From: Flaveria trinervia
Taxonomy: Eukaryota > Streptophyta > Magnoliopsida > Asterales > Asteraceae
Direction: 5' to 3'
Length of the DNA: 64,000 nt
NCBI GenBank assembly: GCA_025506515.1
Contig: CM046453.1
Span: forward strand, 5,533,910-5,597,909
A model generated the notes under the pieces. It saw nothing but the letters and a program-made list of their open reading frames with translations. It had not been told where the DNA came from and did not search any database. Shown here in pieces: positions 48,701 to 60,505 of this stretch (positions are counted from its first letter, which is position 1; each line of letters starts with the position of its first letter). The position numbers and the translations under genes were made by a program.

Positions 48701-49165
48701 TATGCTTATACAGATAGTGATTATGGTAGCTGCAACATGACTGCAAAGTCTACATCTGGGGGATGTCAGTTCCTTGGTGGAAGGGTTGTCTCATGGCAAT
48801 GCAAGAAACAATCCTGCGTCTCTGCATCAACTGCTGAAGCTGAATACATTGTTGCTGCAAGCTATGTGCTCAAGTGCTTTGGATTCAAAATCAGATGCTG
48901 GACTATAGGTTAAACTTCAAGGAAACTCCCATTCACATAGACAACAATAGTGTTATCTTAATCACAAAGAACCCTATGCAGCACTCAAGGACAAATCACA
49001 TCAATATCATATTTCATTTAATAAGAGATAACTATAAAAAAGGGATTAATTAAACTAATCAAAGTTCACACAGATGAACAATATGCTGGTCTGTTTACAA
49101 AGGCTTTTAATGAACAGAGATTTAAATATCTAATATCAGCTATTGGGATGATCAACTTTGAGTAA
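45740..49165 (+). pseudogene. Copia-2 pol: protease, integrase, RT, RNase H
   Basis: Protease IIDNGCSRHMTG follows a TAG at 45,758-45,760 that stands for Trp. Integrase has HMDLFGPT, RCDQGTEF and TPQQNGVAERRNRTLIEAAR; 45,952-47,979 is the longest open piece. RT begins GTKWIFRNKKD; the frame shifts near 47,940, and a TAG near 48,229 replaces the Tyr of YVDD (VQV, stop, VDDIIFG). RNase H has YTDSDYGSCNMTAKSTSGG and STAEAEYI. The last recognisable words are LFTKAFNEQRF and GMINFE before 49,165. Confidence 0.92.
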
Positions 49166-49877
49166 GCTTTTCTTAAAACTAATTCTTATTATTTCTTAAA
49201 ATATGTGTGTTCTAAGTTGTCTAGTTCATCACTTTCATAAGCTCATGTTTTCTTTGGATGAAAATTTCTTTTTGAAGACTTTCCTTAGATTTTTGAAAAT
49301 TTCTGATACTTTGGAAGTTATGCTTTTAACTCTCAGTAGTTATACTTTACTTCGGAAGCAAATTATGTCTTCAAAATAAAGAATTGTCTAAGAAATTTAC
49401 CTTCGGAAGAGCTTTCAAATCTATCTTCCGAAGCATAATTTTTGTCTCAGACACTTACTTATTTTTAAGAACCATTTACTTCCGAAGCAAAATTAATTCT
49501 TGGAAGCTTTGTGTTTTACATACAAAGCACTCAAGTTTTAACTTCTCTTCCGAAGCAAAATTCTCAAAACTCTTAGGAAATTTTTCCGAAGTCATTTTAG
49601 CTTCGGAAGCTTTTTAATTAAAACTTCCGAAGATAATTAACCTTCGGAAGCTTTTTGACTTCCAAGAAAACTACTTTTTGAGCAAAAGTAAACTACTTTT
49701 TCAGAGGTGGGACCGACATCCGAATTTCAAAGTTTATCCTCTTTCATTAAACTTTATCTAAAATCCCTCTCACATATAAACCCAATGGTTTCCCCCTCTT
49801 TCTATCATTTCTTCTTCCTCCAAACCTAAAAACCTTTCTCTCTGAAATTTCTTTCTTCATCTCTAAGCTACCTCAAA
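49166..49877 (+). repeat. Copia-2 spacer with nine CTTCCGAAG/CTTCGGAAG-type motifs
   Basis: No coding sequence. Between 49,346 and 49,655 the motif occurs about nine times in either sense, at irregular distances. The spacer ends in a C/T-rich stretch before the ATG of the extra ORF, as a leader would. Confidence 0.75.
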
Positions 49878-52004
49878 ATGGCTAAACTTGCTCACAGAAA
49901 TGATCCCAACTTTACCATGCAGCTACACAGACAACATAATTAGGTTGCTATGTTAAGCTCTGAGAAAGATCCTTATTTCTCAGAGGTTTGTCGTTTATTA
50001 GCTCTGTCTAACTACTTCACCTCCCAAACCATTGATCCTCCACTATATGAGGATCATCTGCTAGAATTCTGGAAAACCTGCCAAGAGGTTGTTATGAATG
50101 GGGAGAAGGAACTGTCTGCCACAGTGCAGGGAGAACAGTCTTCATCTCTCTGGCCATCATCAACATGCATCTTCAGCTGGATGATGAAGAAGGTGAGGTG
50201 TTCTTTCCAAAGGAAGCTACAATCATTCCTTTGAGCAGATGGGATATGAGGAAGATTTCTCTGTAAAGACCTTTAGGAAAGGGAAGGTCTCATCCCAATA
50301 GAGATTCCTGCTCCATGTGGTCATCCACAGCTTATCAAACAAGCATGGTGGATGGGACCAGATTCCTGAGGATATCTCCTTCATAATCCATGGAATGGTT
50401 CAGGGGGTCAAATTCAGGTATTCTCAGTTTGTTTATACAAATTTACTTGCTAATTTAGACTCCTTAGAGTATTACATGTTTCCTAGATATGTCAAGTACA
50501 TTCTTAACTGTAAACTGGGCTCACAGTTGAGGGAAACAGGTAACATTCTTAAATTGGGACAGATGAAGCCCGACATCTTTAAAATTTTGAGAAAGCCCAC
50601 TGTTGGATTCTCTGGGGTAGAAACAACCCTTGTCCTAAAAATATTAGAGCTCATTGCTCAAGGTGACAACCTAGCAGCACAAGCTAGTGTTGAGCCCACA
50701 CCTACGACTTCCCAACCACCCACACAGCCTCAAATCACCATAACTTACCAAAGAAAATCCAAATGAATCCCTGCTCAGGCTACTCAGTCTGTGGAGGCCC
50801 CCATATACTCACCCATGCAGGAAGAAGTGGATATTAGAGCTCCCACTTCTCTTGAGGAGCAGACCACTCCCATCTCTTCAAGAATCAGTGCTGAGGTTCC
50901 TTATGCTCAGCCTGATGAGCTCATTAGCCAAACTGCCTTAAGCCATCACTTTGAGTCTCAACACTAATGATCAACCTTCAGGGGATAGTTACCATCCCCA
51001 GCCTATAGATCTCAACCAACCAATTCCCAACCTTGATTTCTATACTGATGAGGATCTAGGTTTCAGTGAGTATAATGAATCTCTCTTCTTTACCTCTACT
51101 CGAAGAGAAATGAATACTCCCGAGTCTCCTATATCTATCCCAAACATGTAATGATGGAAGAGTGGGATGCCTGTATCTCAAGGTATTCTGTCTAAGCAAG
51201 GTATTCATATAAATCCAAATCAACCGATGGATCCGTTTACCATACCTGGGAACCCTTGGGGTGAGTGTCTGCTTATAGGTACGCATGTCTTCATTAAGGT
51301 TGTAGTTGACTTAATACTTTGATAAGTCAACGTAATGTTTTGGTTTGTGAACCAAACGTTACACTCGAATCATTTTATTATTTTAACTCGTTTCTTCATT
51401 GATTTTGTTCCCTTGAATCTTAAACTCGTTATCCCATTTTTTTTATAAAAACCTTTCTAAGCGTCTTCCCCTCAAAACCACACTTATCCTAAAAACCTAT
51501 TACAATGATGTCCTCATTATGAATTGAATCTCTAATCTTAACAAACACGATCCTCGTATCAACGATACACTAATAAAACTTTGAAACCCTAATGACATTA
51601 GTAAACAAAAAATCGAGCATCCAGAACCCTCGTAAAAGTTGTTTCCTTGAGAAGTTCTTATGAATTCCTTATTCTATTTAAAAACATCTTGAACTTATCT
51701 CCGAGCCTCGTATCATACTAATACTTAGTGTTTCACTCATGACAAAACCTTTCTAACCGTCTTGAATCGTTTAAAATACAAACGTTTATCAACTAAAAAT
51801 TTTAAGTTAATAATTGGTTGTCAAGAAACACATAAAATCATGAATAATGAAATTGAACAAACTTAAGTGTATCAAAACATCATAAGTAATCTTGTTGAAT
51901 TTAAACACTTTCAAGAGTTCACGGGAAAACATGAAACCGAATCCAAGTCTTCTCCTATCCTTGTGATTAAATTTCGGGACGAAATTTCTTAAAGTAGGGG
52001 AGAC

Positions 52005-54848
52005 TGTAACATTCGCCAATTTTCAAATTATAATTCGAACCCGAGTTCATTTTGAATTTTCGTATGATATAAATTTCTTTATTAACTTATTTATTGTAAT
52101 GTATCATATGGATTATAAATATAATATCAAAGTTTTTTTTACTAAACTTATAAATTTGTATAAGTTATAAGTTGTAATGAGAAGTAAATTTAATTTAATT
52201 AATTAATAAATTATTTCTTTCATCTATAAACTCTTTAAAGGTTTAATAGACAATAACTTAAATGTGAATTGGTTTTATAAGTTTGAATCTTAAATGAAAA
52301 TGTTAAAACTTAGTTTACAAGAAGGTTTTTAACCTTCTAGCATGAAATAACAAATCTGCAAATCATCAGGGACCAAAATTGTAAATATGTTTAAAATCCA
52401 ACCCAAACCGCCCCGACCATTCCCGTCGGCCCCCTTTCATCTCCGGTCACCTTCCGGCGACCACCAAACCACCCAAAATCGTCGAATAAGGTGCAATTGA
52501 ACCGTTAGAAGTCTCTCGCGACCAAGTTTTAAACATGCAAACCCTTTTAATTTGTTTAAATACAAACATAAAGACGTGATTAAACGAAACCGATGGCATG
52601 CTCAACATTAGAACTACTTCATTGCGAATTTGTAACATTATGACCCAAATCAATGAACCAGAAACGCTAATCTAATCATTGCGAGTTCAATGATGCAATT
52701 AATCGTAGTCGAAACAACTCCTTAAGCCTCGAATTATACTTGAAACCTCCGAATGAAAATTTAACTTGTTGGATCTGAAACTGAAATCATTTCGACTACA
52801 AAACATAGGGGTTTTGCTACTATCAACTTCTTAAAGCTTATCGACTCATCAATTTCACTCAAAACACACAAACAAATCGATTTAGATCACCATAACCATC
52901 GGATCTGCAATTTAGTCGAACTCAACCTTCGGGGCAACTATAATCGAAATTGATTGAGAGATTTTCTTTATCATCAACCTTGGAATCAACCTGCAAAGTT
53001 AATTTGATTAAAAACAAAGTTTGCATCTTGAATCAACATCCAAATAGCCGCAACCTTGTTCCATCGTATCCACCATTTTCGTCTTCAAACAAGGTGAATT
53101 AAAACAAAAGCCCCATGTTTTATTCGAGTATTGAAATCGATTTCATGCTCAATTGGATTCATTTCGTTTCTAGGGTTCATATTGATTTGGGGATTTCTTA
53201 ATTAATGGATGTATAAAATTAATTTCGAATACTAACCAGATTGGGGCTTTAGCCCAACTGGTAACGGGTCCCGACTCTTGGCAGGAGGTCCCGGGTTCGA
53301 ACCAGGCCTCTCTGTCAACCTTTTTATTTAATTAATTTTCTTACATTTCTTTTATTCTAAAAACTATTATTATACTAATTATTTCTAAATAAAAATTATT
53401 TTGTTAACTAAAATATTTCTAAAAAATATTAAACTAAATTTTTAAAAGGTTTTAAGAACTTATTTTTTTTAAATTTAATTACTTTGTAAAAGGTACAAAG
53501 ATAATAAAAATATTATTAGTTATTTTATGTAATTTAAATGTTATAAAACTATATTGGTTCAATGTAGATTATTTTAAACATTATAAATCTACATGTTTTA
53601 AATAAATAATTATTGAAATAGTTATTTTAATAGTTATTTAAATAGTTAATTATTCATTTATACATTTAAACATGTTATATAATTAGTCAATAATGTTATT
53701 CCTTATAATTAGTGTATTTTTGTAAAAAAAAAACTAATCTTTAAATACTAGTTTAATCTACACAAACTATTATTTCAAACGTTGTCTTTAAAATTATTGT
53801 GTAAGTCGTGTTCATTTTATTTAGTTACAACATTTTATTTACACTTTATGGATGTTACAAAATTATTATAAATGTTAGCCTTATTTTTTATTTGTATATA
53901 AAATATAAATAAAATCGTTCCCACAAAAATATAATTGATTTTTCATTTGATAAATGTAACCAACAAAACCTCAAACATCAAGTTGAACCCTAGTCCATGT
54001 TAATTTGTTAAACGTATTGTAAAACTTTACCTTGTGATTACATATATTTAGGTGTCTTGTGACGATACATCTTGGAACGTTATATATATCATTCTTATTA
54101 TTAATCTCCATAATATACTTATTGCCATATGAGTTTCCTTGCCCCTTTTTACATTTTTCACACTATTTTGGGGTGAAACGTGATACTTATACGTCATACA
54201 CTTATAAACGTTTGAGACTTGTAAAGCACTTGCAATTCAACTTTATATTTTGTCATGGTTATTTATGTGTTGTAAGTGATTATATGAGATACATAGTTTG
54301 TTTACAATCATAACTATTGCTAGCCTGGCGACGTCTTAGATCTTTGGGTCTGACAAGTCTTTTGGTGCTAAAGTCAATGTATTGCCGACTCTTGATGACG
54401 TATGCTTGTTCATCATGGAAACCAAATACACTTAGCCAATCTTATATACTTGTAATCAAGTCGAGGTTTGGTTGTAACGGTATGTGTTCTATAACCTTAC
54501 TAACTTATAACATGTGACATGAATTGCTACTTGTAATCTTGTTATATTATGTATGAAAACCTTAGAAACTCACCAACTATTTGTAGTTGACCTTTTATTT
54601 TTTATCATGTTTCAAGTTTACTTCTTGTGATTTCTCTCCGTGCTCATATAGGACTTGGACCTAGTTTAAATTGAAAGACTTATGTTTTTTGGTTGTATTT
54701 TGATTGTTATGTTATTATTTTATTTTCTTGTAATGTTTATTGAATATTGATATTTAATAATATTTCAACTTAATTAGTTCCATGTGCTATGAGCAATCGT
54801 CTCCCATTCGTCTGCCCCGATGATTCCGCCGTCGGTCGGGGTGCGACA
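52005..54848 (+). repeat. 3' LTR of the Gypsy element
   Basis: It begins TGTAACATTCGCC and ends CGGTCGGGGTGCGACA, 2,844 bp. Directly after a polypurine tract, it fixes the identity of the solo LTRs in the window. Holds a tRNA-like module at 53,241-53,326. Confidence 0.9.
53241..53326 (+). repeat. tRNA-like Pol III module, best-preserved copy
   Basis: TAGCCCAACTGG (53,250-53,261) fits the A-box consensus at every position, and GGTTCGAACC (53,294-53,303) fits the B box. They start 44 bases apart, as in tRNAs. The 5' GGGGCTT can pair with most of the 3' AGGCCTC, as an acceptor stem. A T5 run follows at 53,321. Confidence 0.7.
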
Positions 54849-55788
54849 TGTATATGCTCGGGTTTTATCTTGGTTCGTTTGCGAAGAACAGGGACTTGAA
54901 ATCGATGTTTGCGTGATAATTTAGGGAAGTTGAAGTTGTAGAGAGTTGAAAGGGGTCGGATTAAAGCTTTCCCCTCTGTTCAATAGGTTCAATTTAATCA
55001 ATTCAGTCCCGAACGGGTTTCGTCTTATCATGCTAGCTACGGTTATGATTCGGTGATTAATTGATCGTTAATCTTGTATTAAACTACAAATTTAGTTTCG
55101 CGGTGATTACACGAGCTTTATAGTTCGTTTAAGTTGATTAATCATTAAGTTTTGTATGTTGAACGGTTATGAACCGATTGAGGTGCGCTTTTTTGGTTTG
55201 AGTCTCTCCATCTTGGGCCTTAATGCTCAATTAAGTCGTGGGTTCAAGTCCGAAGTGCTTTTCTGAATCATTTGGCACCAATTTGAAGCGAAATTGTGCT
55301 ATAAACCCATGAAATTGAGTTAACCGGCGTCACGCCGGAGTTGTGCCGGCCGGCGGCCGGAAAAGCACGAGAGAGGGGGGGGGGGGAATTGGGTTTTAAT
55401 AATTTACACCAATGGTTCTTGTTGTTTATGCTTTTGTTATTTTATGCCAAAAATTACTTTTGGAGTTTCAATGTTAACAAAACAACCCCCCAAACTTAAT
55501 TTCATCTTAAATTTTAATCATTTCACACTTATTTAACTTATATTAGTTATTACTTCAACTAATATTTTAACTTCTATTATTATTATGATTATCAATAGTA
55601 TTATTATTATTAGTGATATTATTATTATTATTAATAGTATTATTACTATTATCATTAGTTATTAAAAAGAATTAAAGACAACCAAAAAAATAGACATGAT
55701 CACATAATAAGTTTCATAATTGACAAAAATGGCCCTTACATAATAAATGAAACTAACTACATAGTTAACAAAAATAAGAGATGTTACA
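54849..55788 (-). repeat. Partial minus-sense Gypsy LTR
   Basis: On the minus strand it starts TGTAACATCTCTTATTTTTG at 55,788 and shows the usual ATT microsatellite (55,565-55,665) and a CGGCCGGCGG patch. It breaks off at 54,849 against the end of the other LTR. Contains a G12 run near 55,375. Confidence 0.8.
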
Positions 55789-56832
55789 CTTATGGAGTCT
55801 GCTATCAGGGCTGCCCCAGACCAGACACTCAGAATGATAAGTTAAGGGCAGTTAGGATAAACTATATGCAGACAAGGAACTATGACATAGACAATATCAT
55901 TTCTCTCCCATTAGATGAGTTGAATGAACTGGTTGACCTGGAAAGGTCAAGAGAGAAGAAGGAGGCAGAACATGCAGAACTTCTAGTACAAGTCAAAGAA
56001 GAGAGAAGAAGAAAAAGAGTGTATAAAGATATGCCTACCCTCTCCCCAGTTCAAGAAAGTCCTGTACAAAAGGATGTGGTTCAACAAGAACCTCAGGTAG
56101 ACAAAGAAGAAGATAGGATCAAGATGATCAACTACCTGAGTGCCACAGGCTTCTATCAGGCAGATGCACTTCTTTTCTTGTCCTATGACTATGTTGAGTT
56201 TGAGTACTTAAAACAACTTGAACTTGAGATAGTCAAGGACATAAAGACAACTAAGAAGAAGCTAAGGGAAGAAGCTACAAAATCAAGAGCTATCATCCAA
56301 AAGAGCATGAAGAAGTCTGCTGACAGGCAGAGGATGTTGAGCTTCTTGAAGCTATATGGATTCTCTGGAAGGAGACTTGGCCCCATGTCTCTATCCACCA
56401 TGGATGAGCATATTAGGGTGATCAAGCAGAAGATCAAAAGTGGAGAGCTCATTGACTAACACTACACTCCAAGTTAGGCTCCACCTGAAGTGGAGGTTAA
56501 GGTTGAACAACCAGAGACAACACAACCTAGACCTCCTGCTGAAACTCAGCAAGCTTCATCTTCTGATCCACAGCAGGATCAACCTCCCTCTCCTTCTAAG
56601 CCTGAGAGAGAGGAAGTCCCAACTGAGAAAGACAATAGAGATCAATCTGATACTACAGGTCAGTCTTCTCAGTTAAAACCTGCAAAGAGAAAGAAGAGGA
56701 TGGCTTCCAAACCAAAGCCAAAGAAGAAGAAGAAGACTGCACCCTCTTCTAAACCCCAGGATGAGTCAGAACATCTTGAGGTTGTGCATCCAGAGGATGC
56801 TACATCAACTCCAATTCAAATAGCTCCTCTAG

Positions 56833-59263
56833 TGTCACACCCCAACCTTGACGACGGAAACGTCGAGATGTGAGGGTTAAGATTGTTCACAACCACATAA
56901 CGCTATATTTAAATGTAAATATTAAAATTATAAGTTTCAAAAGGAAATCCAAACATAAGTCTCAAACATGAAATAAGTTCCAAACATTACATAAACATTT
57001 TATTTATTAAACTAGGTTCAAGTCCTAGTTTTATTGCAAGCTTCAAAAGTCCACTTTAAATTTGGGGATTTTCTGAAACATGAATAAAAAAAGGTCAACT
57101 ATAAATAGTTAGTGAGTTTCCAAGGTTTTCATACATAATAAGATAGGGTTACAAGTAACAATTCATGTCATAGGTCATAAGTTAGTAAGGTTATAGAACA
57201 CATATCGTTACAACCAAACCTCGACTTGATTACAAGTATATAAGATTGGCTAAGTGTATTTGGTTCCCATGATGAACAAGCATACGTCATCAGGAGCCGG
57301 CAATACCTCGGCTTTAGCACCAAATAGGCTTCTCAGACCCAAAGATCTAAGACGTTGCCAGGCTAGCAATAGTTAATGATTGCAAACAAAAATATGTATC
57401 TTATATAAACACTTATAACACACAAATAACCATGACAAAAATATGAATTGCAAGTGCTTACAAGTTTAAACGTTTACAAGTGTATGAGAATAAGTATCAT
57501 GTTTCACCCCAAATTAGTGTGAAAATATAAAAAGGGGGCAAGAAAAACTCACATGTCAAATAAGTATATAATGAAGATCAATAAGAATAATATATGACGT
57601 TCCAAGATAAAACGTCACAAGGCACCTAAATATATAAATATTACAAGATTTAGGTTAATAATAAGATTAACGAGTTAACATGAACTAGGGTATTAGAATT
57701 TGGGGGTTTTCATAAAGTTAGTAAATTCTTATAAAAAATACTATTTTATGAACTTTATAGAACTTATTTAAAAGAAATTAAATCCCTTGTAATTAACTTG
57801 TGATTTTTATTAAAAATGTATATATATAATTTATTATCATCATGATAAATCCCTAGTAAAAAGGAAAACATATGGTCTAATATAGATTTATTTAACTCAC
57901 AATATTATATAAATTCTTTTTTATAAATATATTTAATTATAACATTTGTAAAAAAAACATCTAAAATAAAATGTTAAAATGTCTTATAATAATAAATTTA
58001 TAAGACATATTAGATGACTTTTAAAAATATTGGGGTTTATAAAAGTCATTTTTATAATTATTATAAATTTTCTATAATTAATTAAGGCCAAAAAGGCTTT
58101 AAAAAAATTACATGAGGGTGCCCGGGTTCGAACCCGGGACCTCATGTATGTGGGGCAATGTCTTAACCAGTGAACCAGGGCCTTGGTCGTGGTTCATTTT
58201 GGTTTCTAATTCTTTTAAACACAACTAAAAGGTTTCCCCCAAACCCCAAGAACCCTAGTTTGTTCAAGTCCAAATTGACGATCGATTCGATGTTAATGCT
58301 CGAGTTAATCATGGGCTTTGATTCCCCACTGTATTTCGAGCATAACCATGTGTTCAATTACCCGATTTGAAAATGAACTGATGATGAATAGACGATGCTA
58401 AGGCCGCGACACACGTATGACTGGTTCGATGTTCAAACGATGATGTTAAATAAATTTGTTGCACGGGAAGTTTCCAAGAACCTTGTTGTACAAAAGCCCT
58501 TTGTCAATTTCAGGTCTTGAAGCCCAAAGAATGGTTTTCGAGTAGAAGATAGGTCGCGACTAAGTAGGTAATCAAAGTTGATGTTTGGGCTTGTTTTAGG
58601 TGAAATTGAACGTTGTAATCGATTAGTGATAGATAAGAGATGGTTCATGTTAAGTTAATTCGATTATTATTATGATTTAATGCTTAAACGGTACGAATTT
58701 AAGGCTTTGGTTACTTCGAACGAGAAGGCTTTGTAACCGGTTTTAATCACGATTTAGGTAGTTGATTGAGTTCGATTCTAGTCTAGGAACGATTGGCATG
58801 GTTTTGGGGGTTTCAATTCGAAGAAAAAGAGGATTTTAGGACCACCAGACTCCAGCCGGAGGGTGGCCGGAGTTGTGGCCGGAAAAACGTGAGGGGTAGG
58901 GGGAAGTTGGTTTGGGTTTTTCAAACTTACACTTTTAGTCCCTACGGTTTTCCTCTTGACATTTTATGCACAAAGTTTCTATTTAGAGTTTATAAAATAA
59001 CATATTAACCCTCTAAACTTTATTACCTTAAATTTTAAACACCTTAAGATTATTAACTTTATAAATTATTATAAGTATCATTATTATTATAAATTTTATT
59101 ATTATTACTAATATTATTACTATTATTAATTATTATTAGTATAATTACTATTATTGTTATTAACATTAAAATTTACAATTATTATTATTATTATTATTAT
59201 TACTATTACTTTAATTATTATTATTAGTATTATATTATTATTATTATTATTACTATTACTTTA

Positions 59264-59295
<32 letters not shown>

Positions 59296-59462
59296 AACAA
59301 TATTATTATCATTATTATCAATGTTAAGCAAATTAATTTATTAACACCCAATTTAACTCAACATGCATAACAAGCCCTCAAAGTTTCATAAAAGACATAA
59401 ATTGCCCTTACAAGAACTTAACAATGTTAACTTTTAATTTAACGAAAATACGAGATGTTACA
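56833..59462 (-). mobile_element. Solo Gypsy LTR inside Copia-2
   Basis: It starts TGTCACACCCCAACC and ends CGAGATGTTACA, i.e. minus sense, with an exact 5-bp duplication TCTAG (56,828-56,832 and 59,463-59,467). It corresponds along its length to the LTR at 27,590-30,073. Carries ATT microsatellites (59,060-59,325) and the tRNA-like module. Confidence 0.93.
58100..58187 (-). repeat. tRNA-like Pol III module, third copy
   Basis: On the minus strand TGGTTCACTGGTTAAGAC, then GGTTCGAACCC in a CCCGGG stem, then a T7 run (58,102-58,108). Same order and similar depth in the LTR as at 28,731 and 53,241. Confidence 0.65.
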
Positions 59463-59732
59463 TCTAGCATCAGGAAGACCCATCTTGTCTTGAACATACA
59501 TCACAAATCCAGAAAGATGGCATGTCATTAGAGATCAAGGCATTGAAGACATTTACACATGGCAAGATATGTTTCAGTTGTCTCTGCATGACCTCTTTGA
59601 TATGAGAAGACACTTTGACAGCCTGAAGGATCCTGATCACCTTATGAAGAAAGGAATGGCGATCATCCTAATAAGGACTATTGATATCTGAAGTTTTCTA
59701 AGTGTTTTGGTAGCATCAGCCTAGGGGGAGTT

Positions 59733-60505
59733 TGTAGAGATTAATGAAGAGGCTGATGCAACCTAAACATCCAATGTTATCCTGCATGCTGCACAAGTGC
59801 ATTGAAGAAGAATGCTTAGGAAGTTTTACACATGCAACAGAAAATAATCTAAGTGTAAAATCTTCCGAAGCCAAGACCAATATCTTCGGAAGCCAAATAT
59901 GAAGTCTTTCGAAGCTTCAACTCATGAAGACAGATTTCTTCCGAAGACTTTTAATACATGCTTTATCTGATGTATTTTTCCATAAAGCTGGACACCTTTC
60001 CGCTGCACCTCTGTATGGTCACCAACTTACATGAGTTGGTGAAAAGGTCTATGCTTTTGGTAACTATACATTGAGGTCTTGAGCCTGTAACTTTCTACTT
60101 CATGTACTTTATTCTTTTTGTAATAGATAAGGATGTGAGCTATGGCATGTCATAGTCACAAGTCAAAAAGCAATCTGCCTTTTGACTCTACAATTGATTT
60201 TGTTTGTGTCTAGTCAATTGTATCCAACTGGCTTTCAAAGTATAGCCGGCTGTAGGATGTAGTATAAGTATCTCATGTTCTTGTATCTTTCTTTTATGCT
60301 TTGTAACACTTGTAATAGAACATAGAGAAAGCAATATACTGCATTCTTGAAAATCATATACTTGTGTTCTTTGTGTTCTGTCTCTTACATTACTTGTGTT
60401 CTTAGTGTCTTACCTTGGTCAATCCAGTTTACTGTTTGATTAAGTTTTAGTTAATCTCCTCTTTGTGTTGTTGTGTTGTAACTGACCCCCTTCAACGGTC
60501 CTGCA
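59733..60505 (+). repeat. Copia-2 3' LTR
   Basis: Nearly the same as the 5' LTR. It lacks one CTTCCGAAG block (about 25 bp around 42,365), and the remaining copies are partly altered (one CTTCGGAAG, one CTTTCGAAG). Confidence 0.93.

Larger units (their letters stand above)
51277..55788 (+). mobile_element. Rearranged Gypsy (Tekay-like) insertion in Copia-2
   Basis: Bounded by CTTAT on both sides (51,272-51,276 and 55,789-55,793). Inside: 51,277-52,004, the non-coding 3' end of a Gypsy internal region, with the typical AATTTCGGGACGAAATTTC and a purine tract AGTAGGGGAGAC at 51,993-52,004; then a whole plus-sense LTR (52,005-54,848); then part of a minus-sense LTR (54,849-55,788, ending GAGATGTTACA). 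The left border does not start with an LTR. No gag or pol is left. Confidence 0.8.
49878..59690 (+). pseudogene. Copia-2 extra (env-position) ORF, in three pieces
   Basis: It begins MAKLAHRNDPNF at 49,878, hits TAG at 49,941-49,943, and goes on as LSSEKDPYFSEVCRLLALSNY and HGGWDQIPEDISFIIHGM. It is Pro/Gln/Ser-rich by 50,690-51,150. After the insertion at 51,277-55,788 it resumes with coiled coil (LDELNELVDLERSREKKEAE, KTTKKKLREEATKSRAII) and a Lys-rich basic run (KPKPKKKKKT). It is cut again at 56,833-59,462 and ends with WHVIRDQGIEDIYTWQDM near 59,690. The position after pol is that of the env-like ORF of SIRE elements. I see no signal peptide or membrane segment, so an envelope role is not supported. 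Several stops and shifts. Confidence 0.75.
42177..60505 (+). mobile_element. Copia-2: SIRE/Maximus-like retrotransposon, complete ends, twice interrupted
   Basis: LTRs 42,177-42,974 (798 bp) and 59,733-60,505 (773 bp), both TGTAGAGATTAATGAAG...CGGTCCTGCA. Primer site TGGTATCAGAGC is at 42,977-42,988 and the purine tract CTAGGGGGAGTTT just before the right LTR. Flanks GTTTA and GTTTG agree at 4 of 5 bases. The order is gag, protease, integrase, RT, RNase H, a motif-rich spacer, then an extra long ORF; that extra ORF is typical of SIRE-type Copia. Insertions at 51,277-55,788 and 56,833-59,462 swell it to 18.3 kb. Confidence 0.92.
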
